A stretch of 33,683 nt of DNA from an uncultured Bacillota bacterium (GCA_934271085.1 CAKQQU010000015.1:1-33683); one strand, 5' to 3'; positions 16,053 through 25,082 are shown, counted from the first letter of the stretch. A program made the numbers and translations. The notes: a model not told the origin generated them from the letters alone.

Positions 16053-17606
16053 CTAACAGAAGGACATAGCCTTCATCAAAGCCCGCTCATACCCATCCCA
16101 GGCAGATAACTCCAGATAATTCACCTGGCCGGGAAAGCTGCAGGCCTTTTGCCGCTGCTCGCCGGATAACAGGCAAATTGCCGCGCCGGAAAGAGAGGTA
16201 TTGCCTACATAATCAATACGGCCGCTGAAGACAGCGGGCAAAAGTCCCGCACCGATCAGGCTGCTCGCCGGCAAATGAGCTCCAAACTGCCCTGCTACCA
16301 GCACCTTATCCACCTGCCCGGCAGCCAGACCTATTTCCTGCAGCATAATATTGACCCCAGCCAGGATCGCGCCTTTGGCCAGCTGAACCTGGCGTACATC
16401 CCGCTGGGAAAGATAAATATCCCTTTCCCGGTCTACGATAAAGCGTTTTTTCCCCTCTGCCTTATCCACCAGAGGATGATCCTGCAGCCGCCCGTTCCTG
16501 GCAATGATACCAGCCTGTACCAACTGGGATATAAGGGCCAGCAAACCGCTGCCGCATAGGCCCAGAGGCTCGCTGTTACCTATGGTGCTGATCTGTACCG
16601 AACAGCCGTCGCTGCCCAATACCACATCCTCGATAGCACCCTCCGCAGCCCGCATACCGCAGCTTATATCCATGCCCTCCAGGGCAGGGCCGGCAGCGCA
16701 GGAACAGGAAACCATCTTGCCGCCCCGGGCAAGTACCATTTCGCCATTGGTGCCAATATCGATAAAAAGTACATTCCCCTGCAACTCGTCCAGAGAGCAG
16801 ACGAGCATGCCTGCAGTGATATCGCCGCCTACATAGGCAGATATGGCAGGCAGACACCATACCGGCACCTGGGCAGCAAAGGGCAGCCCGGGTGCATTGC
16901 CCGGCAACTGCAGGGGCCCGGTAAAAGCAGGGGTGAAAGGATAAGACGCCAGGGAGGACGGATCTTTTTCGCCAAAAATATGGGTCATAACATTATTGGC
17001 GGCAACAGTAACGCACTTGATATCCTCTACCCTGCAGCCTGCCCTGGCGCAGGCTTCCCCGGCCATAGCGGCGATATCGCCGCGGACAGCCATCGCCATT
17101 TTGGCCAGACCATCCTTGTGACTGGCCGCATAATCAATACGGGTTATCACGTCCTGACCAAAGCTTTTCTGGCTGTTTAGCCTGGCTGCGCCGGCCAGCC
17201 GCTTACCGCTGGCCAGATCCAGCAGGGATGCTGCCAGCGTGGTGGTACCTATATCCACCGCCAGCCCGATACCCCAGGCACGGTCGGGAACTATCTCTTT
17301 CCACAGTCCGCTATCCATGGTACAGGCAGCCTTTTCTTTCCGGGACAGAGAGATAACCTTATCCTGATCCAGAAAATGCAGACAGGACAGGCGCCAGCCG
17401 GCTGCCAGCTCTTCTTCGCAAAAGAATTTGCGGTCATCTGCCAGCACTGGCTCATTGGTATCTGCAAAGATCACACCGCACTTGCCGCAACGGCCGCAGC
17501 CGCCGCAGGCAGCGTCCAGCAGGCCATGATCCGCCAGCAGCTGATAAATATTGGCCCTATCTGCGCCGTCCAGCACAGGGCCGCCGCTGATAATCAGCTT
17601 GGGCAT
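16053..17606 (-). CDS. RACo/RamA-type corrinoid-protein reductive activator (2Fe-2S + ASKHA)
   Basis: The 517-residue protein has an N-terminal ferredoxin domain with Cys34, Cys40, Cys43 and Cys75 in the C-x5-C-x2-C...C spacing of 2Fe-2S activators (ACGGCGRCGKC). The rest is the ASKHA/DUF4445 domain with GLAVDIGTTTLAASLLDL, LFIDIGTNGEMVL, GLCGSGLLALI and VLVAGQFGAHLP. Such proteins use ATP to reduce inactive Co(II) corrinoid to Co(I). The ATG has GGGAGGAAAGC upstream and overlaps the stop of the preceding methyltransferase by one base (TGATG); an in-frame upstream start at 17756 would lie inside that gene. It is the last gene of the operon and would act on the corrinoid protein encoded two genes earlier. 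Confidence 0.92.
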   Translation of the reverse strand: MPKLIISGGPVLDGADRANIYQLLADHGLLDAACGGCGRCGKCGVIFADTNEPVLADDRKFFCEEELAAGWRLSCLHFLDQDKVISLSRKEKAACTMDSGLWKEIVPDRAWGIGLAVDIGTTTLAASLLDLASGKRLAGAARLNSQKSFGQDVITRIDYAASHKDGLAKMAMAVRGDIAAMAGEACARAGCRVEDIKCVTVAANNVMTHIFGEKDPSSLASYPFTPAFTGPLQLPGNAPGLPFAAQVPVWCLPAISAYVGGDITAGMLVCSLDELQGNVLFIDIGTNGEMVLARGGKMVSCSCAAGPALEGMDISCGMRAAEGAIEDVVLGSDGCSVQISTIGNSEPLGLCGSGLLALISQLVQAGIIARNGRLQDHPLVDKAEGKKRFIVDRERDIYLSQRDVRQVQLAKGAILAGVNIMLQEIGLAAGQVDKVLVAGQFGAHLPASSLIGAGLLPAVFSGRIDYVGNTSLSGAAICLLSGEQRQKACSFPGQVNYLELSAWDGYERALMKAMSFC

Positions 17607-18619
17607 CAGCTTTCCTCCCTGGTTGCGTCCACCATAGCCTGGACGATGCTTAAAGGAGTGGTTGTAGGCAGGCCGCAGGCCGGAGCTACTATATCTACCC
17701 CATTCTTTTTGACTACCCGTACCATGCCGCGGATACGCTCGGGAGTGGTATCCCACAGTTTGAGGGTGCTGATATTGCCCATGACCGCCTTGCCCTCAAG
17801 ATATGGCTTGATCTCCTTAACCGGCACCAAAGCGTCAAAGCTGAATACATTGCAATGCAGATCAGCCAGTAATTTATATACGCTTTGCAGCTTGCCGCAA
17901 ATATGGATGATCTTTACCGGCACCGGCAGGGCATCCATAACTTTGTTCAGATAAGGCACGGTATAATTGCGGAAATGCCTGGGCCCCAGCAGCTCGCCGG
18001 TGCCGCTGGGCTCGGCGATGCAGATGGCGTCCGCCCCTGCCTCCACCATAGCCCGGCCGTAAACTATCAGCTGATCCGCCACAAAATCCAGCAGCCCGTG
18101 GGCAGTATCCGAATCCTTGCTCATGGTGCGCAGCAATTTTTCCATATCCACCAAAGTACCGGCCACGCTTACCGGACCGGTGATATTGCCTATTACCGGA
18201 ACGCCGTCATTACGCTGATGCAGCAAGCGTATAGCCTGCAGCACACAGGGGATGCGTCCCTTATTGATATCCAAAGGTTTAAGCTGCGGCCAGTCACCGC
18301 ATTCTGCCAGAGGCGAAAACACCACATGAGGCTCGCAGATCAAATCGCCCATATCCACCTGGGCGCCCATCACTTCCGCCTCTACTGTCATACAATAAGG
18401 CACGCCATAGTTTTCAAACCCGCCGTTGGCATAAAGCGCGGCGGAAAGCCCGGCCATAAGCCGGGGATCGCTGTGAGCGGCGGGCCAGGGGCAGCCGCTT
18501 TTTTCCATGATGTCGCGGAACATCATATTCATCATACCGCCAGGGCAAATGCAGGGAGGCCGGTCGGTTGCAGCCCCGCTGGCGGCAGCCAGTAATCTTT
18601 CCTTAGGATCAGGTTTCAT
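17606..18619 (-). CDS. MtaA/MtbA-like corrinoid methyltransferase (UroD superfamily)
   Basis: A 337-residue UroD-fold protein with the zinc signature of MtaA/MtbA/CmuA methyltransferases: IIHICGK (His239, Cys241) and VAPACGL (Cys315). Other conserved parts are VIGNITGPVSVAGTL and GADAICIAEPSGTGELLGP. In methanogens these enzymes move a methyl group between a corrinoid protein and the coenzyme M thiolate; in this bacterium the thiol or other acceptor is not known. It starts 32 bases after the corrinoid gene with GAGGG before the ATG and overlaps the activator gene by one base. By order and similarity it is the likely second methyltransferase, but the direction is inferred. Confidence 0.87.
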   Translation of the reverse strand: MKPDPKERLLAAASGAATDRPPCICPGGMMNMMFRDIMEKSGCPWPAAHSDPRLMAGLSAALYANGGFENYGVPYCMTVEAEVMGAQVDMGDLICEPHVVFSPLAECGDWPQLKPLDINKGRIPCVLQAIRLLHQRNDGVPVIGNITGPVSVAGTLVDMEKLLRTMSKDSDTAHGLLDFVADQLIVYGRAMVEAGADAICIAEPSGTGELLGPRHFRNYTVPYLNKVMDALPVPVKIIHICGKLQSVYKLLADLHCNVFSFDALVPVKEIKPYLEGKAVMGNISTLKLWDTTPERIRGMVRVVKKNGVDIVAPACGLPTTTPLSIVQAMVDATREES

Positions 18620-18651
18620 CTTTATACCCTCGCTATACTCACTCCAAACGG

Positions 18652-19302
18652 TCAGGCTCCCAGCAGCTCCCGCACCAGATGCACCGCATCGGTAGCATTG
18701 ATTGCATAACCGTCGGCACCGATCTTATTGGCAAAAGCAGTGGACACAGGACCGCCTCCGATAATGACCTTTACCTTATCTCTCAGGCCTGCTTCCCGCA
18801 GCAGATCCACTACCTTGCCCATATTCTGCATGGAAGTGGACATCAGGGTAGATAAGGCGACCACCCGGGCATCTTCTTCCCTTACAGCGTCTACAAATTT
18901 TTCCACCGGTACATCACGGCCCAGATCTATCATGGTAAAGCCTGCTGCTTCCAGCATTATCTTCACCAGATTCTTGCCGATATCATGAGTATCGCCCTGA
19001 ACTACGCCTATGACTATCTTGCATTCATCAGCCTGCTTTTCCTGGGGAAGCAGGGGGCGGAATACAGCCAGGCCATTATACATGGCTTCGGAGCAGATCA
19101 ACAGCTCGGGTATATAGTATTCTTCCTGATCGTAAAGATCGGCAGCCTGGTTCATACCAACTACCAGGCCGTTCAAAATGCCTTCCTGGGGATCATAGCC
19201 CGCCGCAGCATATTCTTCCGCTACCGGAACCACAGCCTCGTCTTCCATTTCCACCACGCAACGGGCCAGTTCGGCCAATAATTCCTCTTTAGTTCTCGCC
19301 AT
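18652..19302 (-). CDS. corrinoid (methyl-carrier) protein, MtaC/MtbC family
   Basis: The 216-residue protein has the two-domain methyl-carrier layout: an N-terminal four-helix cap (about 1-90) and a Rossmann B12-binding domain with the base-off cobalamin motif GDTHDIGKN, whose His106 is the lower cobalt ligand, followed by LSTLMSTSMQNM and VIIGGGPVSTAFANKIGADGY. It shuttles the methyl group between the UroD-type methyltransferases encoded on either side. Its ATG comes directly after the stop of the preceding gene, with GGAGG eight bases upstream. Confidence 0.95.
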   Translation of the reverse strand: MARTKEELLAELARCVVEMEDEAVVPVAEEYAAAGYDPQEGILNGLVVGMNQAADLYDQEEYYIPELLICSEAMYNGLAVFRPLLPQEKQADECKIVIGVVQGDTHDIGKNLVKIMLEAAGFTMIDLGRDVPVEKFVDAVREEDARVVALSTLMSTSMQNMGKVVDLLREAGLRDKVKVIIGGGPVSTAFANKIGADGYAINATDAVHLVRELLGA

Positions 19303-20415
19303 TTATTTTTCCTCCATGTTCAATGCTTTGCGGCAAGCGGCTATCTCTCTTTCCACCCATTCCGGATCAATGGGATAGCCTGCTTCCCGAACAGTATCCA
19401 TCATCATCTGTATGTTTTCCAGAGGGGATTCTACCGGCAAACTGCAGCCGGACATGACCAGATAGCCCTTGGGAGAATCGTAACCGTCCCGGATACATTC
19501 CAGGGTACGCAGACGCACATCCATAGGAGTGCCCGCATACATCACACTGCCAGGATCCACATTGCCCAATATCTTGGCGCGGTCGCCGATCACAGCCTTG
19601 CATTCACTCAGGCTGGCCACATTATCGATGCTCATGCCGGCAATGCCCATATCGGCCAGGTCTTTCCAGATCTTATTGGTCTGACCGCAGATATGGATGA
19701 CCACGCCCTTGCCCCTGCTTTTAATAAAATCAACCAGCTCTTTAAGATAAGGCAGGGAAAATTCCCGGAATACCTTGGGGCTGACCACGGTGCAGGAGGA
19801 CATGGGCTCGGAAATAGTGGGAGTCAAGCCCAGATCTATGGCGGCGGCGGCATAGTTTTTGCAGGTCTCCAGCGAAATGCGGCACAGTTTATGCATGGCC
19901 TCCGGATCTTTGTATATCAGGTTAAGCGCCCGCTCTACCTGTATCAGGAAAAAAGCATTGGTAAAGGGGCCAACCACTCCGGCGGAGCAGCCTATTTCGT
20001 TGCCCACTTTATCCACCAGATATTTCATGGCTTCCAGCTGCACCGGCAGGCGGCCGTCATGATAAGGATCGGCGGGCTGCAGTTCATCTATGCGGGAAAG
20101 ATCGCTGACAGCCGGGCTGAGCAGATCTGCTGTATCGTCCTCAGGCATTATAACTTTTGCGCCCATGGCTTCCGCCCAGGGAAAAAGATCAGTAAAAATG
20201 CGGATGCTGTCATAACCAAAACGGCGGTAGGCGGCTATCTGCGCCTCTGCCAGAACCTTGGGGTCGGTATTGAACCGGCCGATCTTACAGCCGTAAATAC
20301 GGGCCACACCGTTGGCAATATTGGGATTGCATTGCAGGCGGTCAACAGGTTCGCCTTTAGCCAAAGCAGCGGCCCGCTGGGCAGGAGTCATTTGGTCTTT
20401 CAATATGCTGCTCAT
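19303..20415 (-). CDS. UroD-superfamily corrinoid methyltransferase, probable substrate-side enzyme
   Basis: The 370-residue protein has the zinc-thiolate signature VVIHICGQ (His241, Cys243) and LVMSGCSLP (Cys324) and the UroD-like AGVVGPFTNAFFL and ISEPMSSCTVVSP segments. It is clearly distinct from the 337-residue MtaA-like protein. Being directly upstream of and adjacent to the corrinoid gene, it is the best candidate for the enzyme that demethylates the imported compound. The ATG at 20415 has AAGAAGG eight bases upstream; a TTG at 20433 has none. It is not of the MtaB, MttB or MtmB families, so the substrate cannot be read from homology. Confidence 0.85.
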   Translation of the reverse strand: MSSILKDQMTPAQRAAALAKGEPVDRLQCNPNIANGVARIYGCKIGRFNTDPKVLAEAQIAAYRRFGYDSIRIFTDLFPWAEAMGAKVIMPEDDTADLLSPAVSDLSRIDELQPADPYHDGRLPVQLEAMKYLVDKVGNEIGCSAGVVGPFTNAFFLIQVERALNLIYKDPEAMHKLCRISLETCKNYAAAAIDLGLTPTISEPMSSCTVVSPKVFREFSLPYLKELVDFIKSRGKGVVIHICGQTNKIWKDLADMGIAGMSIDNVASLSECKAVIGDRAKILGNVDPGSVMYAGTPMDVRLRTLECIRDGYDSPKGYLVMSGCSLPVESPLENIQMMMDTVREAGYPIDPEWVEREIAACRKALNMEEK

Positions 20416-20456
20416 AAATATACCTTCTTTCAATTTCAGGTGATATTAATGGATAA

Positions 20457-20508
20457 GGGGAATATCCCCAAACATAGGTCTACCGGCGCAGCCTGAACTA
20501 CGCCGGTA
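20457..20508 (-). other. two intercistronic hairpins between permease and methyltransferase genes
   Basis: TACCGGCG / CGCCGGTA arms (20481-20508) and a GGGGAATATCCCC dyad (20457-20469) lie in the 118-base gap in the middle of the operon. Neither has a proper U tract, so RNA processing or partial termination between the importer and the methyl-transfer part is more likely than full termination. Confidence 0.45.
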
Positions 20509-20533
20509 ACCGGGGAGAATGTAATGAAAAAGA

Positions 20534-21292
20534 CTAGTTGTTAAGCGTCCAGTGAATAATTCGGGCTTTCAGGCGGTCGAACAGATACATGATAATGACC
20601 AGCACGATAGCCACAAAAAGGAATCCCAGCATGACCAGATCGAACCTGGCAAAGTCGGAATAATACTGGATAAAGAAAGCCATGCCGGAAGAGGCGCCGA
20701 ACATTTCGGCTACAGCCAGCATCATGAAGGACAGCAGCAAGGCAGTGGAGCAGCCAATCAGGATGGTGGGAGAAGCTGCGGGCAGAATGACCCGGAACAG
20801 ACGGGTACTCTTGGGCAGCTCCAAAGTAGCCGCATTTTCCAGATAGCGCTTATCTATGCTCTGAACAGCGCCTATGGTGGTGCCCAGTATTACCCAAAAG
20901 GCAGCCAGCCAGATCAGGAAAATGGAGGCAGCGCGGAAAGTGGGAAAAATATTGATAGCATAGGGAGTCAGCAGAGGAACGGGGATGGCGCTGAAAGCGG
21001 TGATATAAGGATTAAGGTTTTTACGCAATCCCGCTTTCAGGCCTATCAGGGTACCTAAAGAAACCCCCAGGAGAACAGCCAGCACATAAGCTGTTACCAA
21101 CAGCCTCAGGGAACTTACCAGACCCTGAAGCAACTGCCCTATGTAGTCCGGGATAAGTTTGATAACATCCAAAAGGCTGGGGAAAAGGAAAGCGCTCAGT
21201 ACATGGAACACATCTGTCAGCAGGATATACAGAAGGATGATACCCACTCCGATACAGATTATCCCCAGATATTTCTTACGGAAATTCGTCAT
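20534..21292 (-). CDS. ABC transporter permease, SsuC/TauC type
   Basis: The 252-residue membrane protein has about six TM helices and the BPD_transp_1 EAA-type loop (ATLELPKSTRLFRVILPAAS, then PTILIGCSTALLLSFMMLA). It is the membrane channel for the lipoprotein and ATPase encoded just upstream. It starts 16 bases after the binding-protein stop with AGGAG upstream. Relatives import sulfonates, nitrate, thiamine precursors or aromatic acids, so family alone does not fix the substrate. Confidence 0.92.
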   Translation of the reverse strand: MTNFRKKYLGIICIGVGIILLYILLTDVFHVLSAFLFPSLLDVIKLIPDYIGQLLQGLVSSLRLLVTAYVLAVLLGVSLGTLIGLKAGLRKNLNPYITAFSAIPVPLLTPYAINIFPTFRAASIFLIWLAAFWVILGTTIGAVQSIDKRYLENAATLELPKSTRLFRVILPAASPTILIGCSTALLLSFMMLAVAEMFGASSGMAFFIQYYSDFARFDLVMLGFLFVAIVLVIIMYLFDRLKARIIHWTLNN

Positions 21293-21308
21293 TATATCTT
21301 ACTCCTGC

Positions 21309-22385
21309 TTAAAAATTGTTTTTCTGGAACTGAGCCAGCTTATCCTTGAAGAATTGTTCATCGGGATAATCTTCGATCAGAGATTCCAGAGCTTTCTGGT
21401 AAATGGAAGTATTAATGTGATCTTCGATATTGATGGAGGTATCGGGGATATAGTCAAAATCAGCCATCTTGTTCCACATTTTAATAACGCTGTTTTTGAA
21501 AGGATCGGTATCGTATTTCATATGTTCACTGTAAACAAAGCTTTCAACGGTAGCCTTATCCAGATCCAGGTTTTCAACTACCAGATCCACTACCTGGGAC
21601 TTATCCTCGTTCAGATCTTTTTCAGCGCGCAGATAAGCACGGAGCATTCTGTACAGGGCCTCCTGATTATGCTCATCATTGATGTAGGAAGTGTTGCAGA
21701 GCATACGGCAGCAGGAATGATTGGGCCAGAAATCATCGGGCCACATTTTGATTTCCAAGCCAAGATCAGCGGCCTGAAGCTGATAACCGGTGGCAGTAGC
21801 GCCGAAATCCACCTGGCCGCTGGCAACAGCCTGCAGGGTTTCCTGATTCTTTTTGAATTCCACAAAGGTGACTTCGTCCAACAGTCCGGCGTCATACAGG
21901 ATGCCTTTCAGAACGATATCAGGGGTGCCGGCACGGGTGATGCCGATTGTTTTGCCCCGGAAGCTTTCCAAAGATGTCCATTCGGTTTCAGGCAGACCAT
22001 AGCAGGGGGTCTCGCCGATGATCATATAACCGCCGAAAATAGTGTAATCCTGACCGTTGGCGATCTGAATCAGCGGACCGCCGGTGCCGTAAGTAGACAT
22101 AACGTCAACCTGGCCTGCCGTCATGGCAGTAAAAGCGTCGGTACCGTTGTTGATGTAGGACAGCTCCACTTCAACGCCTTCTTCTTCCAGATAGCCCTTG
22201 TCTTCTGCCAGATACTGGAATACCTGTCCGGAGTTGGACTGAGCAGCCACTACTACTTTATAGTTTTCATTATCGGCGTTTCCCTGAGCGCCGCTGTTAT
22301 CACCATTATTATTGCCTTCACCGCAGCCGCAGAGAGCAAAAGCCAAAAGAGCAACGGAAGCGGTCAAAACTGCAAGTTTCTTCAT
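21309..22385 (-). CDS. ABC substrate-binding lipoprotein, NMT1/SsuA-like
   Basis: The 358-residue precursor has a lipoprotein signal ending in LCGC and a linker rich in Gly and Asn, then the NMT1/SsuA periplasmic-binding fold (VEVELSYINNGTDAFTAMTA, VDVMSTYGTGGPL, GKTIGITRAGTPDIVLKGIL, VDFGATATGYQLQ). It delivers ligand to the permease encoded next. Embedding in a corrinoid methyltransferase operon suggests that the ligand is the methyl donor itself. GGAGAAAACAAA precedes the ATG. The 67-base leader before it contains TTATTACCAAA twice. Confidence 0.9.
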   Translation of the reverse strand: MKKLAVLTASVALLAFALCGCGEGNNNGDNSGAQGNADNENYKVVVAAQSNSGQVFQYLAEDKGYLEEEGVEVELSYINNGTDAFTAMTAGQVDVMSTYGTGGPLIQIANGQDYTIFGGYMIIGETPCYGLPETEWTSLESFRGKTIGITRAGTPDIVLKGILYDAGLLDEVTFVEFKKNQETLQAVASGQVDFGATATGYQLQAADLGLEIKMWPDDFWPNHSCCRMLCNTSYINDEHNQEALYRMLRAYLRAEKDLNEDKSQVVDLVVENLDLDKATVESFVYSEHMKYDTDPFKNSVIKMWNKMADFDYIPDTSINIEDHINTSIYQKALESLIEDYPDEQFFKDKLAQFQKNNF

Positions 22386-22452
22386 TTTGTTTTCTCCTTA
22401 ATATTTTTATTACCAAAATATTTTATTACCAAATTACCAACGTCTTTTTCCC

Positions 22453-23259
22453 TTAACCGTCTAAGCGGGCCTCTTTAGCCGCACGAGCTTTAGCCTGAAT
22501 TTCCTCGTCGATAATGCGGAAAAGGGTATTGCGCAAATCCATAATTTCCGGATCAGAAAACATGGTATCCCGCTGGGGACGTTTATCCTCGTCAAAATGA
22601 TGAGTATAAATAACTTTACTGGGAGATTGGCCCAGAACTACGATATCAGTAGCCAGCAGCAAAGCCTCATCAACGCTGTGGGTGACAAAGAAAACTGTCT
22701 TGCGCTGCTCTTCTTTATCCCAAAGCTGCAAAACCGTATCCTGCAGCAGGGCCTTGGTAACTGCGTCCAGAGCGCCGAAAGGCTCATCCATGAGCAACAG
22801 GGGCGCGTCAATGGCAAAGGCGCGGGCAGTGGCAAAACGCTGGCGCTGACCGCCGGAAAGCTCCAGAGGCAATTTGTCATACAGGACATGGTCCAGCCCC
22901 AGGTTTTCCATCCAGGTCAGAGTAACCTCCCTGCGTTTATGCTTGTCCCAATCGGGGAATTTTTGATGAAGTGCCAGGTCGATATTGGCGCCTGCGCTCA
23001 TCCAGGGGAACAGTCCGTAATCCTGGAAAACCATAGCCCGTTCCAGGCTGGGTTTTTCTACCGGTTTGCCCCCTACCTGTAATTGCTCCGGATCAGATTT
23101 TTCCAAACCGGCTATCAGGCGCAGCAGAGTGCTTTTGCCGCAGCCGGACTGCCCCAGCAGACAAATAAAATCACCTGCATTGGCATGCAGGTTCACGTCT
23201 CCCAAAACCAGCTCCTTATCATAGCCGAAGCTGAGATGGTTGACCGATACTTCCAGCAT
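22453..23259 (-). CDS. ABC transporter ATPase, SsuB/TauB type
   Basis: The 268-residue protein carries Walker A GQSGCGKST (36-44), Q-loop VFQDYGLFPWMSA, signature LSGGQRQR, Walker B LLLMDEPFGALD and H-loop VTHSVDEA. It energises the permease encoded two genes downstream. The ATG at 23259 has TAGGAGG six bases upstream; a TTG two codons earlier lies within the ribosome site spacing and is rejected. Confidence 0.95.
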   Translation of the reverse strand: MLEVSVNHLSFGYDKELVLGDVNLHANAGDFICLLGQSGCGKSTLLRLIAGLEKSDPEQLQVGGKPVEKPSLERAMVFQDYGLFPWMSAGANIDLALHQKFPDWDKHKRREVTLTWMENLGLDHVLYDKLPLELSGGQRQRFATARAFAIDAPLLLMDEPFGALDAVTKALLQDTVLQLWDKEEQRKTVFFVTHSVDEALLLATDIVVLGQSPSKVIYTHHFDEDKRPQRDTMFSDPEIMDLRNTLFRIIDEEIQAKARAAKEARLDG

Positions 23260-23330
23260 ATGCAACCTCCTATCTTTTTTCTTATCTATTTAAGAGAAAG
23301 AGCGCCGGCACTCCTTCTGATAAACCTGTT

Positions 23331-24107
23331 TCAGCACCGCAGGATCAGATTATAAAGGCAGTCCAGATCTCTGGCGGTATTGTTTACACAGGCCAGCCCA
23401 CTGATAATGCCTTTTTGGCCAGCCAGAGCCTTATCCAGAGATACTGGGGGCCGTAAGGGCAATTCCTCAGCCACAGCCAGGGAATTATCCAGCATATCCT
23501 GGCTTAGCTTGCCGCAGATATGGATAACGCAATCAGGATACTTGTTAATTATCCCCTGCAGCATATGGATAAGCAGCGGGGCATAATGGCGGCAGAAATT
23601 AGCCTTGCCGATCAGATCCTCCGTTGCCAAAGGATCTGCCAAGGAAATAATGGAAGCGCCTGCTTTCAGACAACTGCAGGCCCAATCCAGCAATGCCTGA
23701 CAAAGCTGCTGCAGATAAGGCTCATCCCCGCGGAGAAAACGGTAGGCTGCCGCGGTTCCGGCCAAAGTCTCCAGTACTGCCACAGGCCCGTTGATATCCA
23801 TCATCACTTTTTTACCGGAAGCTGCGGCCTCGGTAACAGCCTGCAGGATCAGCCGGGCATCATTCCCGGCCAATACCGGCTCGGGCAGATAGGCCAAAGG
23901 CTGACCCATACGGGCTCCCTCAGGGCTATCCAGGATATTTGCGCCGAGAATACGGCTTTCAGCCAAAGGATAAAGAGGCAGCCGGATATATGCCAACTGT
24001 TTTTCTTCAGCAATACGCCGGGCGTCTTCAGCCAGCAAAGAGGCGTCAGCCGGCCAAAGACCATACGGGATATCCGGATGTCTTTCGCAAACAAATCTTC
24101 TGATCAT
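23331..24107 (-). CDS. short UroD-superfamily methyltransferase-like protein
   Basis: At 258 residues this first gene of the operon is 80-110 residues shorter than its two relatives; the missing part is N-terminal. The rest aligns by eye: MMDINGPVAVLETLAG, AGASIISLADPLATEDLIGK, VIHICGKL (His196, Cys198) and ISGLACVNN (Cys240), so all three zinc-ligand positions are kept. It may be a reduced methyltransferase with a narrower pocket, or a partner subunit. AGAAAGG precedes the ATG by eight bases. It lies 71 bases before the ABC ATPase. Confidence 0.78.
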   Translation of the reverse strand: MIRRFVCERHPDIPYGLWPADASLLAEDARRIAEEKQLAYIRLPLYPLAESRILGANILDSPEGARMGQPLAYLPEPVLAGNDARLILQAVTEAAASGKKVMMDINGPVAVLETLAGTAAAYRFLRGDEPYLQQLCQALLDWACSCLKAGASIISLADPLATEDLIGKANFCRHYAPLLIHMLQGIINKYPDCVIHICGKLSQDMLDNSLAVAEELPLRPPVSLDKALAGQKGIISGLACVNNTARDLDCLYNLILRC

Positions 24108-24130
24108 AAACAGCCTTTCTTAAAAGCACT

Positions 24131-24155
24131 GCAGGCAAAACAGCATTTTGCCTGC
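24131..24155 (-). other. leader hairpin before the corrinoid operon
   Basis: Perfect ten-base arms (GCAGGCAAAA / TTTTGCCTGC) with a five-base loop lie 24 bases before the first start codon. It is followed on the minus strand by AGTGCTTTTAAG, so an attenuator is possible but the U run is poor. No cobalamin riboswitch core was recognised in 24108-24407, and apart from this hairpin and the terminator that 300-base gap seems empty. Confidence 0.45.
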
Positions 24156-24312
24156 AAGACCTCTAAAAATCACCGTTTATTTTTATATCACAGGAAGAAA
24201 TAGGCGTGCAATATTTATTATATTTTTTTATATGGACCCTAAAGCAATAAGAAAAAATAATATTTATGGGTTTAACTGGCGTTTAGCTCGAATAAAAACC
24301 GCAGATTTCAAC

Positions 24313-24345
24313 AAAAAGGGCAATGATATAGCAATAATCATTACC
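24313..24345 (-). terminator. probable terminator of the LolD/FtsX operon
   Basis: On the minus strand GGTAATGA pairs with TCATTGCC (eight pairs, one G-U) and is followed by CTTTTTG. It lies 63 bases after the ATPase stop. Confidence 0.5.
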
Positions 24346-24407
24346 ATCAGCAGTATTATAGATTTTTTCTATAGCACCGGTTTTTTTCCCAAAACCAAAC
24401 CATTTGC

Positions 24408-25082
24408 CTATTCTGCAGAAGGCAGAACCCCGTTTACCAGTTCCAGACGGATATCGGCACTGGAAGCATACTCATGGTCATGAGTCACCAAAAGCAGCGC
24501 TTTTCCCTCATCATGCCATACTGCCAACTGATCCATTACTTTACGGCTCCAGAAGCCGTCCAAATCATTGGTAGGTTCGTCCAGCAAAATAAGCCGGGGA
24601 TTCCTGGCCCAGGTAACTGCTATCACCGCCCGCCTTTTCTGACCGCCGCTTAAATGGGCAAGCAGCTCATCTTTTTTCCCGGTAAGCCCCAGATATTCCA
24701 TAATATAATCCGTATCCGGCGCATCTTTTTTACTGCCGCAGGCACGCTCGGCTGTTTTCTGAGCCAGACGGATGTTTTCTTCAACGGTCAGGGCCTGAAC
24801 CAACTGGATATTCTGAGAAACATAACCGATATTGGCAGCCCTGAGATTCGATAACCGGGCATCGTCCATCTGCCGGTAAGAATGTCCTTCGAAGAAAATG
24901 GCGCCGGATGAGGGCTGCAGCATACCGCTTATCAAAAACAGCAGAGTGCTTTTACCCGCGCCGGATATACCACTTACGGAAATAAAATCCCCTTCATTAA
25001 TGGAAAGATCCAGATTTTTTACAGGCGTAACTGCTCTTTCACCGCCATATGTTTTTGTTACATTCCGCAATTCACACAGCAT
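24408..25082 (-). CDS. ABC transporter ATPase, LolD/MacB family
   Basis: The 224-residue protein has Walker A SGISGAGKST, Q-loop YVSQNIQLVQALTV, a somewhat divergent signature LSGGQKRRAVIAVTWARNP, Walker B LILLDEPTNDLD and H-loop VTHDHEY. Such ATPases work with FtsX-like permeases in lipoprotein release, peptide export or mechanotransmission. The ATG overlaps the stop of the permease fragment by one base (TAATG) with GGAG upstream, so the two were translated together. As the permease is now broken, the ATPase may be without a partner. Confidence 0.9.
   Translation of the reverse strand: MLCELRNVTKTYGGERAVTPVKNLDLSINEGDFISVSGISGAGKSTLLFLISGMLQPSSGAIFFEGHSYRQMDDARLSNLRAANIGYVSQNIQLVQALTVEENIRLAQKTAERACGSKKDAPDTDYIMEYLGLTGKKDELLAHLSGGQKRRAVIAVTWARNPRLILLDEPTNDLDGFWSRKVMDQLAVWHDEGKALLLVTHDHEYASSADIRLELVNGVLPSAE

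Noticed and set aside
21159..22478. 439-codon plus-strand frame
   Set aside because: Antisense to the binding lipoprotein gene and parts of its neighbours; no ribosome site and no family match.
24108..24407. Cobalamin riboswitch upstream of the corrinoid operon
   Set aside because: No B12-box-like conserved core was recognised; only a simple hairpin and a likely terminator are seen.
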